From assembly GCA_004322045.1 (NCBI GenBank), contig SCRN01000023.1:62001-126000 (forward strand): 64,000 nt of DNA, read 5' to 3'. The translations under genes were made by a program, and so were the position numbers. Origin of the DNA: Paraburkholderia sp. (GTDB lineage Bacteria; Pseudomonadota; Gammaproteobacteria; Burkholderiales; Burkholderiaceae). Within the stretch, counting starts at the first letter, position 1; every line of letters starts with the position of its first letter. Below, one piece after another: positions 1-9,515 of this stretch. A model generated the notes under the pieces. It saw only the letters and a program-made list of their open reading frames with translations. It ran no database searches and was not told the DNA's origin.

Positions 1-869
1 ATCAGGCCCTGCTAGCGCAAGATTCCATCGCGCGCCAGCAAGTCGACACGCAAGCTTCGCTCGTCAAGCAGTACGAGGGCCAGGTGCAATCGGACCGTGC
101 GAACGTCGATACCTACAAGCTCGATCTCGTCTATGCGCGCATCACGGCGCCCGTGTCGGGGCGCGTCGGCCTGCGCCAGGTCGACCCAGGCAACTACGTG
201 ACGCCTTCGGATACGAACGGGATCGTCGTGATCACGCAACTGCAACCGATCAGCGTCGTGTTCACGACATCGGAAGACAATCTGCCGGCCATCCTCGCGC
301 GCATGCATGCGGGCGCGAAATTGTCGACGACCGCCTACGATCGCAACAACACGATCGTGCTCGAATCGGGCTATCTCGACACGCTCGACAACCAGATCGA
401 TACGGCGACGGGCACCGTCAAGCTGCGCGCGATGTTCGCCAACGCGAACCAGATGCTGTTTCCGAACCAGTTCGTCAACGCTCGCCTCTTGATCGACACG
501 CTGCGCAATGCTGTCATCGTGCCCAGCTCTGCCGTCTTGAACGGCGCCAACGGGCCGTTCGTCTACGTCGTCAAAGCCGATAACACCGTCACCGTGCGCC
601 AAGTCAAGGTCGGACCGGTCGACGCCGAGCGCACGAGCATCGCCTCGGGGCTGGCGGTGGGCGAACGCGTCGTGATCGACGGCTCCGACCGTCTGCGCGA
701 GGGAACGAAAATCACGGTCGCGCCCGAAGCGGCAAGCGTCATGCAAGGTGCATCGGGCGCGCATGCCCGCGCAGCGTCGGGTGCGTCCGCCGCCCCGGCC
801 GCCGCCTCCGGCGTGCCCGCCCGCCATCGCCGAGCCGCTTCCGGCGCCGCCAGCGACGGCGCGCAATAA
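1..869 (+). CDS. mdtA: RND efflux periplasmic adaptor MdtA, 5' end cut by window
   Basis: The reading frame is open from the first bases of the window (first full codon at base 3) to TAA at 867-869, so only the C-terminal part (about 289 residues) is present. It reads out of an alpha-helical hairpin (QQVDTQASLVKQYEGQ) into the lipoyl half-motif YARITAPVSGRVGLRQVDPG. The beta-barrel follows, with an ITQLQPISVVFTTSEDNL stretch typical of MdtA/AcrA-type membrane fusion proteins, and then the membrane-proximal domain. The last 45 residues are an Ala/Ser/Pro-rich tail rather than a folded domain. The protein bridges the inner-membrane RND pump and an outer-membrane channel in the periplasm. mdtB starts 18 bases downstream and mdtC follows, which supports MdtA over generic AcrA. 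No outer-membrane factor gene lies downstream in the window. A false internal start at base 84 should not be used. Confidence 0.93.
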   Translation, partial: QALLAQDSIARQQVDTQASLVKQYEGQVQSDRANVDTYKLDLVYARITAPVSGRVGLRQVDPGNYVTPSDTNGIVVITQLQPISVVFTTSEDNLPAILARMHAGAKLSTTAYDRNNTIVLESGYLDTLDNQIDTATGTVKLRAMFANANQMLFPNQFVNARLLIDTLRNAVIVPSSAVLNGANGPFVYVVKADNTVTVRQVKVGPVDAERTSIASGLAVGERVVIDGSDRLREGTKITVAPEAASVMQGASGAHARAASGASAAPAAASGVPARHRRAASGAASDGAQ

Positions 870-887
870 CGGCGCGCGCCCACTCGA

Positions 888-3800
888 ATGAATCCGTCTC
901 GCGCCTTTATCCTGCGCCCCGTCGGCACGGCCTTGCTGATGGCGGCCATCATGCTCGTCGGCCTGGTCGCCCTGCGCTTCTTGCCGATCTCGGCGCTGCC
1001 CGAGGTCGACTACCCGACGATCCAAGTCCAAACGTTCTATCCCGGCGCCAGCCCCGAGGTCATGACCTCATCGGTCACCGCCCCCCTCGAGCGGCAGTTC
1101 GGGCAGATGCCCTCGCTCAATCAGATGGCCTCGCAAAGCTCGGCCGGCGCATCGGTGATCACGCTGCAGTTCAGCCTCGATCTGCCGCTCGATATTGCGG
1201 AGCAGGAAGTCCAAGCCGCGATCAACGCGGCGGGCAATCTGTTGCCTGCCGATCTACCCGCACCGCCGATCTATGCGAAGGTCAATCCGGCCGACGCCCC
1301 GATCCTCACGCTCGCGATCACGTCCAAAACGACGCCGCTCACCGATATCGAAGATCTCGCCGATACGCGCCTTGCGGAAAAAATTTCTCAGGTGGCAGGC
1401 GTCGGCCTCGTGAGCATCGGCGGCGGGCAGCGGCCCGCGGTGCGGATTCAAGCCAACCCGCTCGCCCTGGCTTCCTACGGACTCAATCTGGACGATCTGC
1501 GCACGACCGTCTCGAACCTGAACGTCAATACGCCCAAGGGCAACTTCGACGGCCCGACGCGCAACTTCACGATCAACGCCAACGATCAGTTGACCGATGC
1601 CCGCGCCTACAACGACGCGATCGTCGCCTATAAGAACGGGCGGCCCGTGATGCTGACCGACGTCGCCACGATCGTGGCCGGTGCGCAGAACACCAAGCTT
1701 GGCGCGTGGGTGGGCGCGCACGGCACGGTCACGCCGGCGATCCTGCTCAATATCCAGCGTCAGCCGGGCGCGAACGTCATCCAGGTCGTCGATAGCGTCA
1801 AAGCGCTGTTGCCGCAGTTGCAAGCGTCGCTGCCGGCGTCGATCGACGTCTCGGTCGTCACGGACCGCACGACGACGATCCGCGCGTCCGTGCGCGACGT
1901 GCAGTTCGAGCTCGCAATGTCGGTCGTGCTCGTCGTGCTCGTGATGTATCTATTTCTGGCCAACGTCTATGCGACCATCATCCCGAGCCTGTCCGTGCCG
2001 CTCTCGCTGATCGGCACGCTGGCCGTGATGTATCTGTGCGGCTTCTCGCTCGATAACCTCTCGCTGATGGCGCTGACGATCGCAACGGGCTTCGTCGTCG
2101 ATGACGCCATCGTCATGATCGAAAACATCGCGCGCTACGTCGAGCAAGGCGACACGGCGCTCGATGCGGCCCTCAAAGGCTCGCGGCAAATCGGCTTCAC
2201 GATCATTTCGCTGACGGTGTCCTTGATCGCCGTGCTGATCCCGCTGCTGTTCATGGGCGACGTGGTCGGCCGGCTGTTCCATGAATTCGCGATCACGCTC
2301 GCCGTCACGATCGTGATTTCGGCAATTGTCTCGCTCACGCTCGTGCCGATGATGTGCGCCAAGCTGCTCAGGCACACGCCCCCGCCCGAGAGCCATCGTT
2401 TCGAGGCCAAAGCGCACGCCGCCATCGATGCCGTGATCGCCCGCTACGCCGTGGCCTTGCGCTGGGTGCTCGAACGCGAGCGCGCCACGCTCGTCGTCGC
2501 GGTCCTGACCCTCGCGCTGACGGGGCTGCTCTACGTGCTGATCCCGAAGGGTTTCTTCCCCGTGCAGGATACGGGCGTCATTCAGGCCATCACGCAGGCG
2601 CCGCAGTCTATTTCTTACGGTGCGATGGCCGAGCGGCAAGAAGCGCTCGCCGCCGCGCTATTGAAGGATCCGAACGTGGAAAGCCTGACCTCGTTCATCG
2701 GCGTGGACGGCACCAACATCACGCTCAACAGCGGCCGCATGCTGATCAACCTGAAGCCGCACAGCGAGCGTGACAAGAGCGCAACCGAGATCATTCGCGA
2801 TCTGACGAGCGAGACCGCGAACGTAGCCGGCATTTCGCTGTATCTGCAGCCCGTGCAAGATTTGACGATCAATTCGACCGTCAGCGCGACGCAATATCAG
2901 TTCATGCTGACCGACCCGAACCCCGACGAATTCTCGACTTGGGTTCCGAAACTGGTCGACCGGCTCAAGCAAGCGCCGCAATTGGCCGATGTCGCCACCG
3001 ATCTCCAAGAAAGCGGCGCATCGGTCTTCGTGCAGATCGACCGCGCGAGCGCCGCGCGCTTCGGCATCACACCGGCCACCGTCGACAATGCGCTCTACGA
3101 CGCGTTCGGCCAGCGCATCATCTCGACGATCTTCACGCAGTCGAACCAGTACCGCGTGATTCTCGAAACCGACCCGCGCATGCAGCACTACACCGACGCG
3201 TTGAAGTCGATCTATTTGCCGTCCTCCCAAGGCACGGGTCAGCAAGTGCCTTTGAGCGCAATCGCGAAATTCATCGAGCGGCCCGCGCCGCTGCTCGTCT
3301 CGCATCTTGGGCAGTTCCCATCGACGACCGTCTCGTTCAACCTCGCACCGGGCGCATCGCTCGGCGCGGCGGTCAAGGCAATCGAGCAAGCGCGGCGCGA
3401 AGTGGGCCTGCCCGCCTCGTTCCAGACCCGCTTCCAAGGCGCGGCGCTCGCGTTCCAAGCGTCGCTGTCGAACGAGTTGTTTTTGATTCTCGCCGCCGTG
3501 GTGACGATGTATATCGTGCTGGGCGTGCTCTACGAGAGCTTCATCCATCCGATCACGATCCTCTCGACGCTGCCGTCTGCCGGCGTCGGCGCATTGCTTG
3601 CGCTGATGTTGTCGGGGCACGACCTCGACATCATCGGCATCATCGGCATCGTGCTGTTGATCGGCATCGTCAAGAAGAACGCGATCATGATGATCGACTT
3701 CGCGCTCGAAGCCGAACGCGAGCAAGGCAAGAGCCCGCGCGACGCGATTTATCAAGCGTGCCTGCTGCGCTTCAGGCCGATTCTGATGACGACGCTCGCG

Positions 3801-4022
3801 GCGCTGCTCGGCGCGTTGCCGCTGATGCTCGGCACGGGCGTGGGCTCGGAGCTGCGCCATCCGCTCGGCATCGCGATCGCGGGCGGGCTCATCGTCAGCC
3901 AGTTGCTGACGCTGTTTACGACGCCGGTCATCTATCTGGGCTTCGACTCGCTGGCGCGTCGCGTGCGGGCGCGCTTCGGCCACGGCAGCCGCGAAGCCGG
4001 CGCCGGCGACGCAGGAGCATGA
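888..4022 (+). CDS. mdtB: RND multidrug efflux permease MdtB
   Basis: This 1044-residue protein has full-length RND permease architecture: TM1 at the N-terminus ([20 protein letters not shown]), a large periplasmic loop, TM2-6, a second periplasmic loop, and TM8-12. Proton-relay residues are visible: the TM4 pair in [17 protein letters not shown] and the TM10 lysine in [17 protein letters not shown]. The length matches MdtB (about 1040). It is a proton-driven, drug-exporting inner-membrane subunit. In the known MdtABC system MdtB and MdtC form a heterotrimer. The ATG start lies 18 bases after mdtA, and mdtC begins 52 bases after its stop, so the three genes should be co-transcribed. MdtB rather than MdtC is assigned by position and by its N-terminal sequence. 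Confidence 0.95.
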   Translation: MNPSRAFILRPVGTALLMAAIMLVGLVALRFLPISALPEVDYPTIQVQTFYPGASPEVMTSSVTAPLERQFGQMPSLNQMASQSSAGASVITLQFSLDLPLDIAEQEVQAAINAAGNLLPADLPAPPIYAKVNPADAPILTLAITSKTTPLTDIEDLADTRLAEKISQVAGVGLVSIGGGQRPAVRIQANPLALASYGLNLDDLRTTVSNLNVNTPKGNFDGPTRNFTINANDQLTDARAYNDAIVAYKNGRPVMLTDVATIVAGAQNTKLGAWVGAHGTVTPAILLNIQRQPGANVIQVVDSVKALLPQLQASLPASIDVSVVTDRTTTIRASVRDVQFELAMSVVLVVLVMYLFLANVYATIIPSLSVPLSLIGTLAVMYLCGFSLDNLSLMALTIATGFVVDDAIVMIENIARYVEQGDTALDAALKGSRQIGFTIISLTVSLIAVLIPLLFMGDVVGRLFHEFAITLAVTIVISAIVSLTLVPMMCAKLLRHTPPPESHRFEAKAHAAIDAVIARYAVALRWVLERERATLVVAVLTLALTGLLYVLIPKGFFPVQDTGVIQAITQAPQSISYGAMAERQEALAAALLKDPNVESLTSFIGVDGTNITLNSGRMLINLKPHSERDKSATEIIRDLTSETANVAGISLYLQPVQDLTINSTVSATQYQFMLTDPNPDEFSTWVPKLVDRLKQAPQLADVATDLQESGASVFVQIDRASAARFGITPATVDNALYDAFGQRIISTIFTQSNQYRVILETDPRMQHYTDALKSIYLPSSQGTGQQVPLSAIAKFIERPAPLLVSHLGQFPSTTVSFNLAPGASLGAAVKAIEQARREVGLPASFQTRFQGAALAFQASLSNELFLILAAVVTMYIVLGVLYESFIHPITILSTLPSAGVGALLALMLSGHDLDIIGIIGIVLLIGIVKKNAIMMIDFALEAEREQGKSPRDAIYQACLLRFRPILMTTLAALLGALPLMLGTGVGSELRHPLGIAIAGGLIVSQLLTLFTTPVIYLGFDSLARRVRARFGHGSREAGAGDAGA

Positions 4023-4074
4023 CGATGGCGCAGCGCTGCCTTGCCATGGTTTCGTTGCTCGCAGGAGCGGCGCC

Positions 4075-7000
4075 GTGAATCTGTCGCGTCCATTCATCTC
4101 GCGCCCCGTTGCGACCACGCTGCTCGCGATCGGCGTGGCGCTGGCCGGCATCTTCGCTTTCGTCAGGCTGCCCGTCGCGCCGCTGCCGCAAGTCGACTTC
4201 CCGACGATCTCCGTGCAGGCGCAATTGCCCGGCGCGAGTCCCGAGACGGTGGCGACGAGCGTCGCCAGCCCGCTCGAGCGCCATCTCGGCCAGATTGCCG
4301 ACGTCACGGAGATGACGTCGATGAGCGGCGTCGGCCAAACCCGCATTACGCTGCAGTTCGGCCTGAACCGCGACATCGACGGCGCCGCGCGCGACGTCCA
4401 AGCCGCGATCAACGCCGCGCGTGCCGATCTGCCGACGAGCCTGCGCAGCAACCCGACCTACCATAAGGTCAATCCGGCCGACGCCCCGATCCTCGTGCTC
4501 TCGCTGACCTCGAAGACGATGCGGCCGGGCCAGTTGTACGACGCGGCATCGACCGTCTTGCAACAAGCGCTCTCGCAAGTCAAAGGCATCGGCGAAGTCG
4601 ATGTCAGCGGCTCGGCGAATCCGGCCGTGCGCGTCGAACTCGAACCGCAAGCGCTGTTCCACTACGGCATCGGCCTCGAGGACGTGCGGGCCGCGCTCGC
4701 GGCGGCGAACGCCAATAGCCCCAAGGGCTCGATCGACTTCGGCGAAAACCGCGTACAACTCTATACGAATGATCAGGCCAAGGCGGCATCGCAATACAAG
4801 GACCTCGTCATTGCCTACCGCAACGGCGCAGCCGTGAGGCTGTCCGACGTCGCCCAGGTCGAGGATTCCGTGGAAGATTTGCGCAACCTCGGCTTGATGA
4901 ACGGGCAACGCTCGGTGCTCGTGATCCTCTACCGGCAGCCCGGCGCGAACATCGTCGCAACCATCGATCGTGTGTTGGCGATGCTGCCGCAATTGCAGGC
5001 GTCGGTGCCGGCGGCGATCGACATCACGGCCGTGGCCGATCGCTCGACGACGATCCGCGCCTCGCTCAGGGATACCGAGCGCACGCTGATCGTTGCCGTG
5101 CTGCTCGTCGTCACGGTAGTGTTCCTGTTCCTGCGAAATTGGCGCGCGACGCTCATTCCGAGCGTGGCGGTGCCGATCTCGATCGTCGGGACGTTCGCGG
5201 CGATGTATCTGCTGCACTACTCGATCGACAATCTTTCGCTGATGGCGCTGATCGTGGCGACGGGATTTGTCGTCGACGATGCGATCGTCGTGCTCGAAAA
5301 CATTTCTCGCCATATCGAGGAAGGCGTGCCGCGCATGCAGGCCGCCGTCATCGGGGCACGCGAAGTGGGCTTCACCGTCACGTCGATCAGCCTCTCGCTC
5401 GTCGCCGTATTCTTGCCGATTCTGCTGATGGGCGGCATCGTCGGCCGGCTCTTTCGCGAGTTCGCCGTCACACTCTCGCTCGCGATCGCCGTCTCGCTCG
5501 CCGTTTCGCTGACGGTCACGCCGATGATGTGCTCGCGCTTGCTCGCCGATGCGGCGCACAAGCCCAAGGAGGGACCGCTCGGGCGTTGGCTCGAGCGAGC
5601 GTTCGCCAGGCTCCAGGGCGGTTACGCGCGCACGCTCGGCTGGGCGTTGTCGCACCCGCTCATCATTGTCGCGACCCTCGTCGCGACGATCGCGCTGAAC
5701 GTCTATCTCTACGTCGTCATTCCGAAGGGCTTCTTTCCGCAACAGGACACGGGGCGCTTGGTCGGCGGCATTCAAGCCGATCAGGCCACGTCGTTCCAGG
5801 CGATGAAGGTCAAGTTCTCAGAAATGATGTCAATCGTCCAGCACAACCCGAACGTGCGGAACGTCATCGGGTTCACGGGCGGACGCCAGACGAATTCGGG
5901 CTTCATGTTCGTCACGCTCAAGCCCAAGACCACGCGCAAGGCATCGGCCGACCAAGTCATCGCGCAGTTGCGCGCGCCGCTGTCGCACGTCGCGGGCGCG
6001 CAGACGTTCCTGCAGGCCGTGCAGGACATCCGCATGGGCGGGCGGCCATCGAATGCGCAGTATCAGTACACGCTGCTCGGCGATTCGAGCGCCGAGGTGT
6101 ACAAGTGGGCTCCGCTGCTGGCAGAAGCGCTCAAGCACCGTCCCGAGCTCGCCGACGTCAATTCCGATCAACAGCAGGGTGGGCTCGAAGCGTACGTGAC
6201 GGTGAACCGCCAAAGCGCCGCGCGGCTCAAGATCACGCCGTCGCAGATCGACAACACGCTCTACGACGCATTCGGGCAACGGCAGGTTTCGACGATCTAC
6301 AATCCGCTGAATCAATATCACGTGATCATGGAAGTCGCGCCGCGCTATTGGCAAGACCCGGCGATGCTCAATCAAATCTATGTGAGCACCTCGGGCGGCA
6401 GCGCAGGCGGGTCGCAATCGACCAACGCCGTCGCCGGCACCTTCACGATCCCGGCCGCCGGCACGAGCGCGGCCACGAGCGCCGCGGCGATCGCAACGGA
6501 CGCCGCGCGCAACTTGGCGACCAACTCCATCGCGCAACGCGGCAAAACGAGCACATCGACGGGGGCCGCCGTCTCGACCGCGAAGGAGACGATGATTCCG
6601 TTGTCGGCCATCGCCTCGTTCGGACCGGGCAGCACGCCGATCGCGGTCAATCACCAAGGCCCGTTCGTGGCATCGACGATCTCGTTCAACTTGCCGCTCG
6701 GCCGATCGCTGTCGGATGCGACGCGCGCGATCAACGAGACGACGGCCGAGATCGGCATGCCCGCGACCATTCACGGCAACTTCTCCGGCACCGCGCAAGC
6801 GTTTCAGCAATCGAATCGCGACATGCCGCTCTTGATTCTCGCGGCCCTGGCGGCCGTCTATATCGTGCTCGGCATCCTCTACGAGAGCTACATCCACCCC
6901 GTGACGATTCTCTCGACGCTGCCTTCGGCCGGCGTCGGTGCACTGCTTGCCCTGCTGCTGTTCCGCTCGGAGTTCAGCCTCATCGCTCTCATCGCGGTCA

Positions 7001-7359
7001 TCTTGCTGATCGGCATCGTCAAAAAGAACGCGATCATGATGGTCGACTTCGCCATCGAGGCGTCGCGGCAAGGCATGTCCTCGCTCGAGGCGATACGTCG
7101 CGCCTGCTTGCTGCGTTTTCGGCCGATCATGATGACTACTTGCGCGGCGATGCTCGGCGCGTTGCCGCTCGCCTTCGGTCGCGGAGAAGGGGCCGAGTTG
7201 CGCTCGCCGCTCGGCATTTCGATCGTCGGGGGCCTGCTCGTCAGTCAGGTTCTGACGCTATATACGACGCCCGTCGTTTATCTGTACATGGACCGCTTGC
7301 GCCTCTGGCGGGAAAGACGCCGCCGCCCGCTTAGTGGGACGCCGACCGGCACCGGGTAA
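4075..7359 (+). CDS. mdtC: RND multidrug efflux permease MdtC, with a low-complexity insertion
   Basis: This 1094-residue RND permease uses a GTG start at 4075. It shares the TM4 VDDAIV and TM10 [14 protein letters not shown] proton-relay motifs with MdtB, and its N-terminus ([20 protein letters not shown]) fits MdtC. It would pair with MdtB to export drugs or bile-salt-like amphiphiles. It is about 65 residues longer than typical MdtC. The surplus is a Ser/Thr/Ala/Gly-rich stretch at about residues 771-836 in the second periplasmic domain, inserted between the strand ending NQIYV and the conserved [10 protein letters not shown] 17-codon frame at 4025-4078 ends in TGA overlapping the GTG start (GTGA), which may couple translation. 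There is no further member of the operon; the next gene starts 122 bases later with its own strong ribosome binding site. Confidence 0.95.
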   Translation: MNLSRPFISRPVATTLLAIGVALAGIFAFVRLPVAPLPQVDFPTISVQAQLPGASPETVATSVASPLERHLGQIADVTEMTSMSGVGQTRITLQFGLNRDIDGAARDVQAAINAARADLPTSLRSNPTYHKVNPADAPILVLSLTSKTMRPGQLYDAASTVLQQALSQVKGIGEVDVSGSANPAVRVELEPQALFHYGIGLEDVRAALAAANANSPKGSIDFGENRVQLYTNDQAKAASQYKDLVIAYRNGAAVRLSDVAQVEDSVEDLRNLGLMNGQRSVLVILYRQPGANIVATIDRVLAMLPQLQASVPAAIDITAVADRSTTIRASLRDTERTLIVAVLLVVTVVFLFLRNWRATLIPSVAVPISIVGTFAAMYLLHYSIDNLSLMALIVATGFVVDDAIVVLENISRHIEEGVPRMQAAVIGAREVGFTVTSISLSLVAVFLPILLMGGIVGRLFREFAVTLSLAIAVSLAVSLTVTPMMCSRLLADAAHKPKEGPLGRWLERAFARLQGGYARTLGWALSHPLIIVATLVATIALNVYLYVVIPKGFFPQQDTGRLVGGIQADQATSFQAMKVKFSEMMSIVQHNPNVRNVIGFTGGRQTNSGFMFVTLKPKTTRKASADQVIAQLRAPLSHVAGAQTFLQAVQDIRMGGRPSNAQYQYTLLGDSSAEVYKWAPLLAEALKHRPELADVNSDQQQGGLEAYVTVNRQSAARLKITPSQIDNTLYDAFGQRQVSTIYNPLNQYHVIMEVAPRYWQDPAMLNQIYVSTSGGSAGGSQSTNAVAGTFTIPAAGTSAATSAAAIATDAARNLATNSIAQRGKTSTSTGAAVSTAKETMIPLSAIASFGPGSTPIAVNHQGPFVASTISFNLPLGRSLSDATRAINETTAEIGMPATIHGNFSGTAQAFQQSNRDMPLLILAALAAVYIVLGILYESYIHPVTILSTLPSAGVGALLALLLFRSEFSLIALIAVILLIGIVKKNAIMMVDFAIEASRQGMSSLEAIRRACLLRFRPIMMTTCAAMLGALPLAFGRGEGAELRSPLGISIVGGLLVSQVLTLYTTPVVYLYMDRLRLWRERRRRPLSGTPTGTG

Positions 7360-7481
7360 AGCACGGAAACAATTGTGACGGGGGCCGTTATGGCATGCGC
7401 CGCATCGATCGCCTAGGCTTATAGGATGCTCGCCGTGCCGGGGGTGGCGGCGCATCGAACCACAAGAGAAAGGAGGGTATC

Positions 7482-7862
7482 GTGCGGTGGCTCAATGCTG
7501 CTTTCCTCGCACTCGCCGGCTTGGCCTGCCTGACTGCCGGCAGCGCCGCTCAGGCGCATTGGCGCGTCGGTGTCTACATGGGAGCGCCCGCTTACCCCTA
7601 CTACTATCCCGCGCCGGTCGTGCCGGCGCCGTACTCGCCTTACTACTACGCGCCCTATCCTCCGCCCGTCGTCATCGCCCCCGGCGAGCCCGACGTGACC
7701 TACGTCGAACGCTCGCAAGAGAGCGATGCGCAGGCCGGCGACCAGCCGCCGCAAGGCACCTGGTGGTACTGCGACAAGACGAAGACCTACTACCCCTACG
7801 TCAAACAATGCGCGAGCGGCTGGCGCGAAGTGCCGGCCACTCCGCCCGCACCGAGGCGGTGA
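7482..7862 (+). CDS. Small exported protein with Tyr/Pro-rich centre and Cys-containing C-terminal module
   Basis: This is a 126-residue protein with a GTG start at 7482, chosen because AGGAGG lies at 7471-7476. Residues 1-25 form a Sec signal peptide (hydrophobic core AFLALAGLACLTAGSAAQA, cleavage after AQA). The mature part is YYYPAP/PYSPYYYAP-rich and ends in WWYCDKTKTYYPYVKQC followed by GW. The same Cys-Tyr module closes the unrelated protein at 17495-18322. I recognise no enzymatic domain. It is probably periplasmic or outer-surface, with the two cysteines able to form a disulfide. It is followed 4 bases later by a lipoprotein gene (7867), so the two likely form a small envelope operon. 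The protein is of a kind common but uncharacterised in Burkholderiales. Confidence 0.8.
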   Translation: MRWLNAAFLALAGLACLTAGSAAQAHWRVGVYMGAPAYPYYYPAPVVPAPYSPYYYAPYPPPVVIAPGEPDVTYVERSQESDAQAGDQPPQGTWWYCDKTKTYYPYVKQCASGWREVPATPPAPRR

Positions 7863-7866
7863 CGAT

Positions 7867-8382
7867 ATGAATGCTTCCACGCTCCAACCGGCCAAGCGGC
7901 GCGCGATATGGCTGCCGCTTGCGGCGATCCTCGGGCTCGGCGCTTGCACCGTGATGCCGACCGGCCCCAGCGTCATGGCGCTGCCCGGCACCGGCAAAAG
8001 CTTCGATCAGTTCCGCGTCGACGATTACAACTGCCGCCAATACGCGCTCGGCCAGGTCGGCGGCGTCAGCGCGAGCCAGGGCGGGACGGCGGCCGGGGTC
8101 GGCAGCGCAGCACTCGGCACCGCGGTCGGCGCGGCGGCAGGCGCGGCGTTCGGCGGCGGCCGAGGCGCGGCCGTGGGCGCGGGCGCCGGCCTCTTGACGG
8201 GCGGGGCGATCGGCATGGGCACCGCGCAAGGTTCGGCCTACGACATCCAGCGGCGCTACGATTACGCCTATCTGCAATGCATGTACGCGGCGGGCGAACG
8301 CGTGCCGATGCCGGCCGGCACCGTGGAGAACCGGCCGCCGCGGTACTACACGCCGCCGCCACCGCCGCCGCCGGGGTATTGA
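7867..8382 (+). CDS. Glycine-zipper lipoprotein
   Basis: This 171-residue protein starts at ATG 7867, four bases after the preceding stop. Its signal sequence ends in the lipobox LGAC (LPLAAILGLGACTVMPTGPS), so it should be lipidated at the cysteine. The middle is a long glycine-zipper stretch (GTAVGAAAGAAFGGGRGAAV and following GAGAGLLTGGAIG), typical of glycine-zipper outer-membrane lipoproteins. A YDYAYLQCMYAAGERVP segment and a PPPPPPPGY tail follow. Two further cysteines lie outside the lipobox (DYNCRQYAL and LQCMYA). The role is structural or unknown. An upstream in-frame extension to 7726 overlaps the previous gene and lacks a signal peptide, so it was rejected. Confidence 0.85.
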   Translation: MNASTLQPAKRRAIWLPLAAILGLGACTVMPTGPSVMALPGTGKSFDQFRVDDYNCRQYALGQVGGVSASQGGTAAGVGSAALGTAVGAAAGAAFGGGRGAAVGAGAGLLTGGAIGMGTAQGSAYDIQRRYDYAYLQCMYAAGERVPMPAGTVENRPPRYYTPPPPPPPGY

Positions 8383-8445
8383 TCGTCCAATCGTAGCTGC
8401 CGCCCTCGCGGGGCCGGCCGATGCGAGGCGGCGCGCCCGCAAGCG

Positions 8446-9009
8446 CTAGTGCCGAGGATGCTGCTCGGCCCAGTCCTTGACGGCGTTCAGCGTGTTTTGA
8501 ACGTGCTTGTCGGGCGATAGGCTCGTGTATTCGTAGACGATCGTGCCATCGGGCGCGATAACGTACGAGACGCGATTGGCCATCGTCCTAACGAGCGGCA
8601 AGGCGGCGTCGTACGCATCGATGATGCGGCGCTGCGGGTCGGCCGCGACCGGGAACTTGCTGCGGCACTCGCTGACGGAAAACTTCTTGAGCGTGTCGAT
8701 ATCGTCGTGCGAGACGCCGATCACGGTCGCGCCGTATTGCTTGTAGCGGTCGACGGCGTCGGCGAATTCGTGCGCCTCGATCGTGCATCCCTTCGTGAAA
8801 GCAGCCGGATAGAAGTAGAGCACGACTGGGCCGTGCTTCAACGCATCGGCCAGCGAATACGAATAGGCGTTGCCGCCGAGCGAAGCTTGCGTCGTGAAAT
8901 CGGGCGCTTTGTCGCCGGCCTTGAGCACGGCCGACGCATCGAGCGAAACGACGGACAACATGGCGCATATGGCCGCCACGCGCAGGGCGCGATTCCCCTT
9001 CACTGTCAT
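8446..9009 (-). CDS. Exported thioredoxin-fold peroxiredoxin (BCP/AhpC-TSA type)
   Basis: This 187-residue protein starts at ATG 9009-9007 with AAGGAG just upstream (reverse strand). Residues 1-27 are a signal peptide ending SLDASA, so the enzyme is periplasmic. The mature protein begins VLKAGDKAPDF, the usual N-terminus of a peroxiredoxin. It has the peroxidatic cysteine in YPAAFTKGCTIEAHEF and a possible resolving cysteine in SVSECRSKFPVAADP. It should reduce hydrogen peroxide or organic peroxides at the expense of a thiol donor. The periplasmic location is less common than for cytosolic Bcp. It faces the lipoprotein gene convergently. A 506-base gene-free leader precedes it, including four heptamer repeats directly before its ribosome binding site. 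Longer upstream starts give arginine-rich translation without homology and were discarded. Confidence 0.9.
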   Translation of the reverse strand: MTVKGNRALRVAAICAMLSVVSLDASAVLKAGDKAPDFTTQASLGGNAYSYSLADALKHGPVVLYFYPAAFTKGCTIEAHEFADAVDRYKQYGATVIGVSHDDIDTLKKFSVSECRSKFPVAADPQRRIIDAYDAALPLVRTMANRVSYVIAPDGTIVYEYTSLSPDKHVQNTLNAVKDWAEQHPRH

Positions 9010-9021
9010 CGGGCTCTCCTT

Positions 9022-9049
9022 GGAACGCGGAACGCGGAACGTGGAACGC
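9022..9049. repeat. Four tandem heptamers GGAACGC
   Basis: There are four consecutive 7-base copies (GGAACGC, GGAACGC, GGAACGT, GGAACGC). They lie 13-40 bases upstream of the peroxiredoxin ATG, just outside its ribosome binding site. Because they are not coding, a copy-number change would alter leader length, not reading frame. Similar 7-base arrays lie in two other leaders in this window. Confidence 0.85.
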
Positions 9050-9461
9050 GGGGGATCGATCGATGGTGCAAGATCCGGCGCGTCGAGGCGTTTATTGAAC
9101 CACGCCGGCACGATTGGCGCTGGGCCTGTTCGCGCCAAGCGGGTCACGCCGAAGGGACACGCCGGCCTTGGCGGCTTCGGCGGCTTTGGGCGCGCGCTTC
9201 GCAGGGGTGCGACGCGCCCGCGCATGCGCTCCTCATTTCGGCCGTGGATAATGTGGCCCACCGGATAATGGAACGCCGCGCGGCCTGGGGCCATTGCCCA
9301 CGAAACGAAACGAAACGAATCGCTTTTGCTGCTCGGGCAAATCTTGACGGCAGTTGCGCAGAAATTTGCAGGATCGACCCTAAAGAATTGTCGCGCCGTG
9401 CCGATATTCACCGTGATGGAAGGTGTGGCGGCGCAACGACCAGGGGTCGCCGAGCGCAGCG

Positions 9462-9481
9462 GCGCGCCTGATTAGGCGCGC
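9462..9481 (+). promoter_or_regulatory. Perfect 8-bp hairpin in the leader of the PAS-GGDEF-EAL gene
   Basis: The arms GCGCGCCT and AGGCGCGC flank a GATT tetraloop and end 34 bases before the ATG at 9516. There is no T-run, so it is not an intrinsic terminator. It could be an mRNA leader structure or a protein-binding palindrome. If translation began at the upstream GTG (9423), it would be coding. Confidence 0.4.
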
Positions 9482-9515
9482 TCCGCCCATCGACTTCAGT
9501 CGGCAACGAGAACGA

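Larger units (their letters stand above)
9010..9515. other. Gene-free interval between divergent peroxiredoxin and PAS-GGDEF-EAL genes
   Basis: No convincing gene lies in this 506-base divergent promoter region. It contains a GGAACGC heptamer array (9022-9049), three CGAAA pentamers and a degenerate fourth (9301-9320), and an 8-bp perfect hairpin at 9462-9481 before the rightward gene. The part around 9320-9420 is less GC-rich (AATCTTGACGG, AAAGAATTGTCG) and is the likeliest place for promoters. Confidence 0.6.

Noticed and set aside
4058..4074. A 16-base string (GCTCGCAGGAGCGGCG) also present at 34971-34986
   Set aside because: One such match is expected by chance in 64 kb of GC-rich DNA; no extended similarity.
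2658..4451. 597-codon minus-strand frame opposite mdtB/mdtC
   Set aside because: Arg/Asp/Ala-biased composition typical of antisense frames in GC-rich DNA; the plus strand encodes RND pumps with complete motifs.
5139..7334. 731-codon plus-strand frame inside mdtC
   Set aside because: Shifted frame of mdtC, Arg/His-rich, no motifs.
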